DNA of 34,507 nt, taken from an uncultured Campylobacter sp. (GTDB lineage Bacteria; Campylobacterota; Campylobacteria; Campylobacterales; Campylobacteraceae). Shown here in pieces: positions 1-7,536 of this stretch (its first letter is position 1; each line of letters opens with the position of its first letter). A model generated the notes under the pieces. The model saw only the letters and a program-made list of their open reading frames with translations. It had not been told where the DNA came from and made no database searches. Location of the stretch: NCBI GenBank assembly GCA_900772495.1, contig CAAHEJ010000102.1, positions 1 to 34,507 on the forward strand. The letters run 5' to 3'. A program made the translations under genes and the position numbers.

Positions 1-2
1 CT

Positions 3-167
3 TTTGCAAGCCTTGAAAATGAGCGTTTAGCTTGCTTTGTGCCTTTGCTTGATAGCAAGCATTTGCCCGCTTTTTCATCAAGCGCATTTTGTTTAAAAAC
101 GCATTTTTATGCTTTAAATTCAGCAAATTTTTCATCTCAAAAGCTAAATTTAAGGCTTGCGATATGA
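3..167 (+). CDS. C-terminal end of an unidentified gene, cut by the window start
   Basis: The frame starting at base 3 is open from the window edge to a TGA at 165-167, giving about 54 residues. That stop overlaps the ATG of the next gene in an ATGA arrangement, the typical signature of translational coupling. The peptide contains LENERLACFVPLL and ends in a serine-, asparagine- and leucine-rich stretch. I do not recognise it. From its place just before a formyltransferase and pseI, another pseudaminic acid gene (pseG or pseH type) is a reasonable guess, but the visible residues do not prove it. Confidence 0.55.
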   Translation, partial: FASLENERLACFVPLLDSKHLPAFSSSAFCLKTHFYALNSANFSSQKLNLRLAI

Positions 168-811
168 AAGTAGCTATCCTAACTACCGCAAATCAATGGT
201 TTGTCCCTTATGCGAAAGCCTTAAACGCCGACATAAAAGCGCATTTTGCGGACAAGGTAAGCGAGTGCGCCCTTTTTTTCGAGCATACGGAAGTTAAGGG
301 CTTTGACATAGTCTTTGTGTTGTCCTATCACAGCATAATCCCCGCCCTTTATCTGCACCAAAACGCCCTTACTCTCGTGCTACACGCATCAAATTTACCG
401 CAAGGCAAAGGCTGGTCGCCGCTTTTTTGGCAGGTTTTGGAGGGCAAAGATGAAGTCATTTTTACGCTTTTTAAGGCTGATGAAAAGGTAGATAATGGCG
501 AAATTTATTTGCAAAAACGCTTGAATTTAAGCGGAGTAGAGCTTTATGATGAGTTAAGAGCCAAACAAGCCACGATGAGCTTGCAAATGTGCGTTGAATT
601 TTTGCGCCTTTATCCGCACATTAGGGCGCGCGCTCAAAGCGGGGCTGAGAGCTTTTACCCCAAGCGAAGCCTAAAAGACAGCGAGCTAGACATAAACAAA
701 AGCCTAAACGAACAATTTAATCTACTCCGCATTTGCTCAAATGATGAATTCCCAGCATTTTTTATCAAAAATGGCAAAAAATTCGTGCTGAAAATTTATG
801 ATGAAAGTTGA
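164..811 (+). CDS. Sugar N-formyltransferase-like protein of the pseudaminic acid locus
   Basis: Protein of 215 residues of the formyltransferase (GART/Fmt) fold. Residues 72-86 carry the family motif in the form VLHASNLPQGKGWSP, followed by VDNGEI around residues 109-114. These supply the His (H74) and Asp (D110) of the usual Asn-His-Asp catalytic set; the Asn position (two before His) is Val72. The C-terminal 60 residues look like a small Fmt-type C-terminal domain. The start at 164 is chosen because it overlaps the preceding stop, has AAGG about 10 bases upstream, and gives MKVAILTTAN, a normal Rossmann start; an earlier in-frame ATG at 89 would add 25 residues lying inside the upstream gene. 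The location directly before pseI suggests it formylates a pseudaminic acid precursor, as proposed for PseJ-type enzymes. The substrate is inference. Confidence 0.7.
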   Translation: MKVAILTTANQWFVPYAKALNADIKAHFADKVSECALFFEHTEVKGFDIVFVLSYHSIIPALYLHQNALTLVLHASNLPQGKGWSPLFWQVLEGKDEVIFTLFKADEKVDNGEIYLQKRLNLSGVELYDELRAKQATMSLQMCVEFLRLYPHIRARAQSGAESFYPKRSLKDSELDINKSLNEQFNLLRICSNDEFPAFFIKNGKKFVLKIYDES

Positions 812-857
812 TAGCGAAAAATAATTTTGCCCCTTGTAAAATCACGCAAATTGACGA

Positions 858-863
858 TATACT
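858..863 (+). promoter_or_regulatory. Probable sigma70 -10 element before pseI
   Basis: TATACT lies 27 bases before the pseI start in a 78-base gap. T-rich sequence lies upstream, as is usual for Campylobacter vegetative promoters, which lack a conserved -35 box. Confidence 0.45.
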
Positions 864-889
864 TTCATTAAAAATTAAAGGGGTAAATG

Positions 890-1921
890 ATGAAAATATC
901 ACACTTTGACACGGCAAAAGAAGTTTTTATCATCGCTGAGCTTTCAGCAAACCACGCGGGCAGCCTTGAACTCGCCCTTGAAACGATAAAGGCAGCCAAA
1001 AAAGCAGGCGCGCACGCTGTTAAATTTCAAACCTACACCGCAAACAGCCTTACACTAGATAGCGACAAGGACGATTTCATCATCAAAGGCGGACTGTGGG
1101 ATGGGCGTAGGTTTTATGAGCTTTATGAGAGTGCCAAAACGCCTTATGAATGGCACGAAAAGCTTTTTGAGTGCGCGAAAAACGAAGGCTTAATCGCCTT
1201 TTCCACGCCTTTTTGTGAGACGGATTTAGCGTTTTTAAGGGCGTTTGAGCCACCAGCGTATAAAATCGCGTCCTTTGAAGCAAATGATGAAAATTTTGTC
1301 CGTCTCATCGCCAAAGAACAAAAGCCAACTCTTGTTTCTACGGGCATAGCGACAGAAAGCGAGATTGAACGCGTGGTGCAAATTTTTAAGGACGAAAAAA
1401 ACGCGAATTTAATGCTCTTAAAATGCACCTCAGCCTACCCCGCACCGCTTGAAAGCCTGAATTTAAGCGCAATTTGCACGCTGAAAGAAAAATTTGGTAT
1501 TGAGGTGGGGCTGAGCGACCACAGCTTTGGGCTTATCGCGCCTGTGATGGCGGTGGCTTTGGGCGCAAGGGCGATAGAAAAGCACTTTGTGCTGGATAAA
1601 AGTGTCAAAAGCGAGGACAGCGCGTTTAGCCTTGATTTTGATGAGTTTAAAGCTATGGCAAATGCGGTGCGCGAGGCGCAAAAAGCTCTTGGAAATGGGG
1701 ATTTGAGCCTTGATGACAAAGCACACAAAAATCGCGAATTTGCAAGAAGCCTTTACGCTTGCAAGGACATAAAAAAAGGCGAGCTTTTTAGCAGCGACAA
1801 TGTCAAATCCGTGCGCCCAAATTTTGGCTTGCACCCTAAATTCTACACGCAACTTTTAGGCAAAAAAGCCCCGCGCGACATAAAATTCAGCGAGCCTTTA
1901 AAAATGAGCGATTTGGAGTGA
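890..1921 (+). CDS. pseI: Pseudaminic acid synthase
   Basis: Condenses 6-deoxy-2,4-diacetamido-altrose with phosphoenolpyruvate to make pseudaminic acid in the cytoplasm, the precursor of the CMP-sugar used on flagellin. The 343-residue product has the expected length. It begins with the NeuB-type TIM barrel (FIIAELSANHAGS near residue 14, VKFQTYT, STGIATESE, GLSDHSFG, EKHFVLDKS) and ends with an antifreeze-like SAF domain (about residues 280-343: ARSLYACKDIKKGE through SVRPNFGLHPKFY). I chose the second of two adjacent ATGs because AAAGGGG (877-883) is 6 bases from it and only 3 from the first, and because the C. jejuni protein starts at the equivalent residue. One extra Met is possible. Confidence 0.95.
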   Translation: MKISHFDTAKEVFIIAELSANHAGSLELALETIKAAKKAGAHAVKFQTYTANSLTLDSDKDDFIIKGGLWDGRRFYELYESAKTPYEWHEKLFECAKNEGLIAFSTPFCETDLAFLRAFEPPAYKIASFEANDENFVRLIAKEQKPTLVSTGIATESEIERVVQIFKDEKNANLMLLKCTSAYPAPLESLNLSAICTLKEKFGIEVGLSDHSFGLIAPVMAVALGARAIEKHFVLDKSVKSEDSAFSLDFDEFKAMANAVREAQKALGNGDLSLDDKAHKNREFARSLYACKDIKKGELFSSDNVKSVRPNFGLHPKFYTQLLGKKAPRDIKFSEPLKMSDLE

Positions 1922-2015
1922 AATTTGAGTTATTTTGTGATGATAAATGAAAATAAAGACAAAGTTAAGCGAAATTTGGGTAGAATTCGGTTTAAAATTT
2001 TGATTTAGCGTTTTT

Positions 2016-2024
2016 TGCTATGAT
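2016..2024 (+). promoter_or_regulatory. Extended -10 promoter for the toxin-antitoxin pair
   Basis: TGCTATGAT preceded by a run of T, 24 bases before the antitoxin ATG. AGGGGAG (2038-2044) follows as the ribosome binding site. This separates the pair transcriptionally from pseI. Confidence 0.55.
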
Positions 2025-2048
2025 TTTATGGTTATTTAGGGGAGAAAT

Positions 2049-2273
2049 ATGCAAGTTGCTTTATCAAGTGAAGCCGAAAAGTTGCTTCGTTTAGCGCAAA
2101 AAGAGACAAAGCAAGATGAAAACAGCGTGATACTCAGTGCTTTGACGAGTTTTATCGAGGATTTGCAAGATTACAAAGCGGCGTTAAAGGCTGAAAAAAG
2201 GCTTGGGAATTCAAGTTTTGCGAGCATTGATGAGCTAATGCAAAAGGCAAATATCGGTGCAAGTGAGATTTGA
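2049..2273 (+). CDS. Antitoxin, RelB/ribbon-helix-helix-like
   Basis: Protein of 74 residues. The N-terminus (MQVALSSEAEKLLRLAQ) looks like a short beta strand plus helix as in ribbon-helix-helix repressors, followed by NSVILSALTSFIEDLQDYK (second helix) and an acidic/helical tail that would wrap the toxin. The call rests mainly on size, layout and the adjoining RelE-type gene, which starts 17 bases before this gene ends. Expected roles are neutralising the toxin and autorepressing the promoter just upstream. The subfamily is not certain. Confidence 0.7.
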   Translation: MQVALSSEAEKLLRLAQKETKQDENSVILSALTSFIEDLQDYKAALKAEKRLGNSSFASIDELMQKANIGASEI

Positions 2274-2514
2274 GGAAATGGCACAAAAGAGATTTTTATC
2301 TTTTACAAAGGCTGTGCAGGTGCAAATTTTAAAGTATGTTAAAAAACTTGAAAGTTTGGAAAACCCCAAAGATATGGGCAAGGCGTTGAGTGGAAATTTG
2401 AAAGATTATTGGCGTTACAGAGTTGGAGATTATCGTCTTATCGCAAAGCTTGAAAAAAGTTTTATTACTATCGTGGATATAAACCATAGAAGTAAAATTT
2501 ACAAAGATAAATAA
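2257..2514 (+). CDS. RelE/ParE-superfamily toxin
   Basis: Protein of 85 residues with the RelE fold signature: VRFEEMAQKRFLSF, a helical hairpin ILKYVKKLESLENP, then KALSGNLKDYWRYRVGDYRLI and a final strand ending VDINHRSKIYKDK. The run of basic and aromatic residues around WRYRVGDYR and NHRSKIY matches positions used by RelE to cleave mRNA in the ribosome. The GTG start at 2257 is used because it keeps the first beta strand; a GTG at 2263 or ATG at 2278 is possible. The gene overlaps the antitoxin by 17 bases, and its stop is followed after 9 bases by the GTG of the first maf gene. Confidence 0.8.
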   Translation: MQVRFEEMAQKRFLSFTKAVQVQILKYVKKLESLENPKDMGKALSGNLKDYWRYRVGDYRLIAKLEKSFITIVDINHRSKIYKDK

Positions 2515-2523
2515 GGACACAAA

Positions 2524-4416
2524 GTGGCGGGGATTTTTGGTAACAAAGAACTTTTTGAAAAAAATGTAAATGCCTTTTTTAAGGTTGATGAGCCTTACAG
2601 TAAAGCTATGTCAAAGCTCGAAAGTATGGGGCTTGACGCGCCTTTGCACTTTGTCAAAACTGACGATGGCAATTTATTTGACGGCTTTCATAAAGAGTAT
2701 ATGTATAAAGATGTAGCGGGCGATTTTGCGGAAAAAAAGGCGTATTTTGATGAAAATTTTCCCAAACACCCTGTGATTTTTTTGTATGGCTTTGGCAACG
2801 GCAAGCTTGTTGATTATTTACTTAAAAACCCTAAACACAAAAGAGTTATCGTTTTTGAAAACGAGTTGGCTCCTCTTTTTTATGCCTTGCACGAATTTGA
2901 GTGGGCTAAGGATTTGCGAAAAGAAAGGCTTATACCTTTTTATGTGCCAAAGCTCAATCCCGCGCAACTTGAAGTGCTTTTTAGAATGAAAGACATCAAC
3001 ACAGCCTTAAAAACTTACAATTTCACAAGTGAATGTAAATTTTATGAGACACATTACAAAGAAACGATTGAGCAAATCAACCAAAAGCTCATAGAAAGTG
3101 TGCGTTTTGCCTTTTTGGTAAAGGGCAATGATCCAAAAGACTCGCTCATCGGCATAGAGCATACCTTAAAACATTTGCCTAAAATGCTTGCTCGTCCGAG
3201 CTTGAAAGAGCTTTTAAAAGCACGCAAGCACAACGCCAAAACCGCCATAGTAGTTTCCACCGGTCCAAGCCTGACAAAACAACTCCCCTTACTCAAAGAG
3301 TATGCAGACAAAGCCATAATCATCTGCGCAGATAGTGCTTATGTGTTTTTACATAAACAAGGCATTAAGCCTGATTATGTGCTGAGTTTAGAGCGCGTGC
3401 CAGAAACGGCTGAGCTTTTTAACAACGACTTTGGCGAATTTGACAAGGGCATAGACTTTGTGCTTGTATCTTTAACACACCCTAAAACCATAGAATACAT
3501 AGAAAAAAACAACCGAAAATATATGCTCGTCTTGCGCCCTTTGCTTTTCCCTACTTATCTTAAATTGCCTGATTTTGGGTATTTGGGAACTTATCATAGC
3601 GTTTCAAATATGTGTTTTGAGTTAGCTGTGTATTTAGGCTGTGAAAATATCATACTCATAGGGCAAGATTTGGCGTATTCAACTGAGGGCGAGTCGCACC
3701 CTGATGGATATATATTTAAAGAAAAAAAAGTTACAAACGAAACGCCAAATATACTTAAAACAACAGCCTATGGCGGTGTGGGCGAGGTTAAGACAAATAT
3801 ATGGTGGCTTATCTTTAAAGAAGGCTTTGAAAAGGATATTTCAATCGCACACATTCGCTTTCAAACCACAACCTACAACTGCACAGAAGGCGGCGCACGC
3901 ATAGAAGGAGCGGTGGAAATGCCCTTTAAACAAGTGTGCGAAACCTTGCTGACACAAAAACTTAAAAAGCCTTTTAAAGCCTTGCCAAGCCCTAGCAAAA
4001 AAGAAGCAAAAAGCCTTTTAAATGCCACTAAAAAACACCTTGAAGATTTGCTTAAAAAATCCGAGTCGTTTTTAGCGGAGGTAAAAAAAGAATTGCTGTA
4101 TTTAGGTGAAATTTTGCCGCCAAATTATGATTTTGACACACTTAATTTTAAGGCATTAGCTCAGTCTTATAAAAGGCTTTTGAAATTTCGTGCCAAATTT
4201 GAAAAAAGCGTGCTTTTTACCGAGATAGCTAATGTCAGCTCTTTTCATAATGATTGCGAAATGGTAAGGCTTGAATGCGTGGTGTGCCACAACAAAAAAG
4301 AAGAAAACGAACTTTTAGTGAGCTTAGTCAGCACTATGGCAAATTGGTTTGCTGAGGTGGGTAACTATCTTTACACACAAGGCGAGCTTATCAAACGCTA
4401 CATAAAAGAATGGTAA
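2524..4416 (+). CDS. maf: Motility accessory factor (Maf/DUF115), probable flagellin pseudaminyltransferase, copy 1
   Basis: Protein of 630 residues. The DUF115 core covers about residues 195-430 and includes KGNDPKDSLIGIEH, VSTGPSLTKQLPLL, CADSAYVFLHKQGIKPDYVL, IILIGQDLAYS and the CTEGGARIEGAVEMPF block. The N-terminal part carries the YGFGNGKL segment typical of Campylobacter Maf proteins; the C-terminal 150 residues are helical and charged. Maf proteins are required for O-linked attachment of pseudaminic or legionaminic acid to flagellin before export. The GTG start has AAGGA (2513-2517) 6 bases upstream. The next gene is a paralogue beginning one base after this stop. Which nonulosonic acid is transferred cannot be read from sequence. 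Confidence 0.9.
   Translation: MAGIFGNKELFEKNVNAFFKVDEPYSKAMSKLESMGLDAPLHFVKTDDGNLFDGFHKEYMYKDVAGDFAEKKAYFDENFPKHPVIFLYGFGNGKLVDYLLKNPKHKRVIVFENELAPLFYALHEFEWAKDLRKERLIPFYVPKLNPAQLEVLFRMKDINTALKTYNFTSECKFYETHYKETIEQINQKLIESVRFAFLVKGNDPKDSLIGIEHTLKHLPKMLARPSLKELLKARKHNAKTAIVVSTGPSLTKQLPLLKEYADKAIIICADSAYVFLHKQGIKPDYVLSLERVPETAELFNNDFGEFDKGIDFVLVSLTHPKTIEYIEKNNRKYMLVLRPLLFPTYLKLPDFGYLGTYHSVSNMCFELAVYLGCENIILIGQDLAYSTEGESHPDGYIFKEKKVTNETPNILKTTAYGGVGEVKTNIWWLIFKEGFEKDISIAHIRFQTTTYNCTEGGARIEGAVEMPFKQVCETLLTQKLKKPFKALPSPSKKEAKSLLNATKKHLEDLLKKSESFLAEVKKELLYLGEILPPNYDFDTLNFKALAQSYKRLLKFRAKFEKSVLFTEIANVSSFHNDCEMVRLECVVCHNKKEENELLVSLVSTMANWFAEVGNYLYTQGELIKRYIKEW
3361..3446 (+). repeat. Near-identical 86-bp tract shared by the two maf genes (copy in maf 1)
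   Basis: Compared with 5243-5328 in the second maf gene, I count 84 of 86 matching bases, with mismatches at 3382 and 3387. The last 59 bases (3388-3446) are identical, and flanking sequence on both sides diverges quickly. It encodes PDYVLSLERVPETAELFNND in both proteins. Confidence 0.85.
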
Positions 4417-4417
4417 G

Positions 4418-6319
4418 ATGTTTAAAACAGACAATTTCGACAAAAATATCGCCGCAATGAGCGGAGAACAATACAAGGATTTAAAAAAAGCTTTGTGCGA
4501 GCTTGAAAATTTGCATTTTACCTTTGAATTTGACGGCAAAGATACCTTAAACACAAACATTGTCAATATAAAAAATGGAGAAAAAATCTACACAGAGCCT
4601 TTAAACGAGCTGATGAGTGCTATTGAACCTTTTAAAAAGGAATTTCAACGCTATCCTTGTCTTTTTTTTTACGGCATAGGCAACGGCATTTTGTATAAAA
4701 CCTTGTTGCAAAACCAAATGCACGAGCGGGTTGTTGTTTTTGAGGACAATATAGAGCTTATTTATATGGCACTTAATCTTTTGGATTTTAGCGAGGCTTT
4801 GCATAATGGGCGTTTGATTGTCGTTTTAGTGAGCGATTATACCTTATCGCAAGCGATGAGCATCTTTGGCTTGCCTAAGCTTGTCGCACTTTTTAAGCTT
4901 TATCATCTTCACATACACAGCGATTTTTATCTTAAAAACGAAAGCCTCATCAAACACATCAACGACACAAACATTAACGCTATGCGTTCTTTGAGCCTTC
5001 GCAAGGGCAACGACCCGCGCGATGCACTTGTAGGCATAGAACAATATATGATAAATTTACCCAAAATGCTCGTGCGCCCAACCTTGCCACAGCTTGTTAA
5101 AAAACGCAAAAACAAAGGCAAATTCGCCGTCCTTGTCGCCACAGGACCAAGCCTAACAAAGCAACTTCCTTTGCTTAAAGAGTATGCGAACAAAGCCACT
5201 ATCTTTTGCGCGGACAGCTCCTATGCTATACTTCATAAAAATGGCATTAAGCCTGATTATGTGTTGAGCTTAGAGCGCGTGCCAGAAACGGCTGAGCTTT
5301 TTAACAACGACTTTGGCGAATTTGACAAAAATATCGTTTTTGTATTTTACACACTCACGCACCCAAATTCTATCAAATACTTAGAAAAAAACAACAGAAC
5401 CCTTGTCATCACGCAACGCCCTTTGCCTTTTTCAAGTTATTTTCGTTTGACTCATTTTGACTTTATAGAAGGTGGAATGAGCGTGATGAATATGGCGTAT
5501 CGTTTTGCCGAAAAACTTGAATTTAAGCATATCATTTTGATAGGACAGGATTTAGCTTATGCTAATGATGGCAAATCACACCCTAAGGACTATATGTATG
5601 CGCTCAATGCCAAGGTGGATTTAAACACAAATATAAATTTACCCAAAACCACAGCTTATGGCGGAAAGGGCGAGGTTTATACAAATGAATTTTGGTTGCT
5701 TTTTAAGGAATTTTTTGAAAGCTATATTTACGCCAATCACAAAGACATCACAACTTATAATTGCACCGAAGGCGGCGCGCGTATAAAAGGCGCGGTAGAA
5801 AAGCCTTTCAAGCAAATGTGTGAGGAATTTTTAGCCAAAGAAAAGGACAAAAAACCCTTGCCAAAGCTCACAAAACCCACACGAAAGCAAAGTAACCAAG
5901 ATATGTTAAGGGCTTATGAGCTTATCAAAGAGGGACAAAACTACACCGCAAATTTCATCAAAGCGTGCAAAAAAGTGCAAAGGCAAATCGAAAGCATAAC
6001 AAGAGGACAGCAAAAATGCACCCTTGATACAATCAACAAAAGCATAGATAGGCTAAAAAAAAGGCTTAATAGAAATAAATCTTTATTTTGCAACGAAATT
6101 TTAAGCCCATCTTTTAACCACCAAGAAGCTATGCTCGCGCCCTTATACGCACAAAGCTTTGAAAACGAAACAGAAAGACAAAACAAACTTTTAATGTGGA
6201 TATATTCGCACGAAGCGTGGGTGGAAGAACTCATCGATTTGCTTGAAGTCTTTGAAGCAAGCGTAAAAAAACATATCGTGCCTTTAAGAGAGGAATTAGA
6301 GCGAAGAAAAGTGCTGTGA
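4418..6319 (+). CDS. maf: Motility accessory factor (Maf/DUF115), copy 2
   Basis: Protein of 633 residues, paralogous to the gene just upstream over its whole length: FYGIGNGILYKTLL, KGNDPRDALVGIEQ, VATGPSLTKQLPLLKEYANK, CADSSYAILHKNGIKPDYVL, IILIGQDLAYANDGKSHP and YNCTEGGARIKGAVEKPF in the same order. N- and C-terminal regions have diverged more than the DUF115 centre. The ATG lies one base after the preceding TAA with no strong Shine-Dalgarno sequence, so translation may rely on termination-reinitiation. A T9 tract lies inside the coding region at 4662-4670. Probably a second glycosyltransferase or a variant acting on different flagellin sites or sugars. After its stop, 129 bases lead to mqnE. 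Confidence 0.9.
   Translation: MFKTDNFDKNIAAMSGEQYKDLKKALCELENLHFTFEFDGKDTLNTNIVNIKNGEKIYTEPLNELMSAIEPFKKEFQRYPCLFFYGIGNGILYKTLLQNQMHERVVVFEDNIELIYMALNLLDFSEALHNGRLIVVLVSDYTLSQAMSIFGLPKLVALFKLYHLHIHSDFYLKNESLIKHINDTNINAMRSLSLRKGNDPRDALVGIEQYMINLPKMLVRPTLPQLVKKRKNKGKFAVLVATGPSLTKQLPLLKEYANKATIFCADSSYAILHKNGIKPDYVLSLERVPETAELFNNDFGEFDKNIVFVFYTLTHPNSIKYLEKNNRTLVITQRPLPFSSYFRLTHFDFIEGGMSVMNMAYRFAEKLEFKHIILIGQDLAYANDGKSHPKDYMYALNAKVDLNTNINLPKTTAYGGKGEVYTNEFWLLFKEFFESYIYANHKDITTYNCTEGGARIKGAVEKPFKQMCEEFLAKEKDKKPLPKLTKPTRKQSNQDMLRAYELIKEGQNYTANFIKACKKVQRQIESITRGQQKCTLDTINKSIDRLKKRLNRNKSLFCNEILSPSFNHQEAMLAPLYAQSFENETERQNKLLMWIYSHEAWVEELIDLLEVFEASVKKHIVPLREELERRKVL
4662..4670 (+). repeat. T9 homopolymer inside maf copy 2
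   Basis: Nine consecutive T in codons for Leu-Phe-Phe-Tyr about 80 codons into the gene. A one-base slip would truncate the protein early. Campylobacter maf genes are known to vary by homopolymer slippage, usually at poly-G. Confidence 0.6.
5243..5328 (+). repeat. Near-identical 86-bp tract shared by the two maf genes (copy in maf 2)
   Basis: Partner of 3361-3446; see that entry. Codon registers are equivalent in the two genes (offset four codons), as expected for paralogues with local conversion. Confidence 0.85.
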
Positions 6320-6411
6320 AAAGCAAAAAAATTCTTTTTTAAAGTATTGCTTTTAACCTTACTTTACGACAAATAAAACAAGCTATTTTCTCATTTTTAA
6401 AACAAATTCGC

Positions 6412-6417
6412 TATAAT
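6412..6417 (+). promoter_or_regulatory. Sigma70 -10 element for mqnE
   Basis: Perfect TATAAT, 31 bases before the chosen mqnE start. An ATG at 6416 overlaps this element, which argues against that codon as the true start. Confidence 0.65.
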
Positions 6418-6448
6418 GCGCCTTTTAAATTTAACAAAGGTAATAACA

Positions 6449-7516
6449 ATGCAAAATTTACTCAAAGCCCTTGAAAAAGGCGAACGCATAAGCGAAGAAT
6501 ATGCTTACAAACTTTATGATTTAGACCTTTTTAGCTTGGCGAAATTTGCCCAAAAAAAGCGCGAAAAACTGCACGGCAAAAAGGTGTATTTTAACATAAA
6601 TCGCCACATAAACCCCACAAACATTTGCGCTGATACTTGCAAATTTTGTGCCTTTTCAGCGCACCGCAAGAACCCAAACCCTTATATGATGAGCTATGAA
6701 GAGATTATGAGCGTGGTTGATGCAAGCGTGAGTCGGGGCATCAAAGAAGTGCATATCGTCTCAGCGCACAACAAAGACAGCTCGTGGCAGTGGTATTTGG
6801 AGATTTTTAAGATGATAAAAAGCAAGTATCCACAGCTACACATTAAGGCGATGACGGCGGCTGAGATTGACTTTTTAAAGCGGCGTTGGGGGCTTTCGTA
6901 TGAGGAAAGTATAGAAAAAATGATAGAATACGGCGTGGATTCTATGCCGGGCGGGGGTGCTGAGATATTTGATGAGCAAATTCGCGCTCAAATTTGCAAG
7001 GGCAAGGTGAGTAGTCAAAATTGGCTCAAAATCCACGAGCTGTGGCACAAAAAAGGACGACAAAGCAACGCCACAATGCTTTTTGGGCATATTGAAACGC
7101 CAGCTCACAGAGTGGAGCATATCTTGCGGCTACGGGCTTTGCAGGATATAACAGGCGGTTTTAATGCCTTTATACCGCTTGTTTGGCAAAAGGACAATAG
7201 CTTTTTGCCCGTAAAACAGCAAGTTGATAGCGAAGAAATCCTTAAAACCATAGCTATATCGCGTTTATTACTTGATAATGTGCCGCACATCAAGGCGTAT
7301 TGGGCGACTATGGGCTTAAATTTAGCAATGGTAGCGCAAGAATTTGGCGCAAATGATTTAGACGGCACGATAGAAAAGGAAAGCATACAAAGTGCGGGCG
7401 GTGCAAAAAGCGCAAACGGCACGGCTTTAAACACCTTTATCGAAATGATACAAAGCTCAAATTTAATCCCCGTAGAACGAGATAGCTTGTATAATGAGCT
7501 TAAAATTTACGAGTGA
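6449..7516 (+). CDS. mqnE: Aminofutalosine synthase (radical SAM), menaquinone biosynthesis
   Basis: Radical SAM enzyme that joins 3-[(1-carboxyvinyl)oxy]benzoate to SAM-derived adenosyl radical to give 6-amino-6-deoxyfutalosine, a step of the futalosine route to menaquinone used by epsilonproteobacteria. The 355-residue protein has the [4Fe-4S] motif CADTCKFC at residues 60-67 (C60, C64, C67), VHIVSAHNKDSSWQWY, SMPGGGAEIF and the C-terminal FIPLVWQ and SAGGAK segments of the MqnE/MqnC group. Start at 6449 is chosen for AAAGG (6437-6441) upstream and the normal N-terminus. The gene is convergent with pssA, only 20 bases apart. MqnC is the nearest alternative, but the SAHNKDSSWQWY segment favours MqnE. 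Confidence 0.9.
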   Translation: MQNLLKALEKGERISEEYAYKLYDLDLFSLAKFAQKKREKLHGKKVYFNINRHINPTNICADTCKFCAFSAHRKNPNPYMMSYEEIMSVVDASVSRGIKEVHIVSAHNKDSSWQWYLEIFKMIKSKYPQLHIKAMTAAEIDFLKRRWGLSYEESIEKMIEYGVDSMPGGGAEIFDEQIRAQICKGKVSSQNWLKIHELWHKKGRQSNATMLFGHIETPAHRVEHILRLRALQDITGGFNAFIPLVWQKDNSFLPVKQQVDSEEILKTIAISRLLLDNVPHIKAYWATMGLNLAMVAQEFGANDLDGTIEKESIQSAGGAKSANGTALNTFIEMIQSSNLIPVERDSLYNELKIYE

Positions 7517-7536
7517 ATGCTTGTTTTTTGCAAAAT

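Noticed and set aside
837..860. Possible sigma28 promoter before pseI (TAAA and CGATAT present)
   Set aside because: The spacer between the two parts is about three bases too short for FliA; a vegetative -10 (TATACT) explains the site better.
6416..6448. Earlier ATG for mqnE
   Set aside because: It overlaps a perfect TATAAT and has no ribosome binding site; the 11 extra residues are not family-like.
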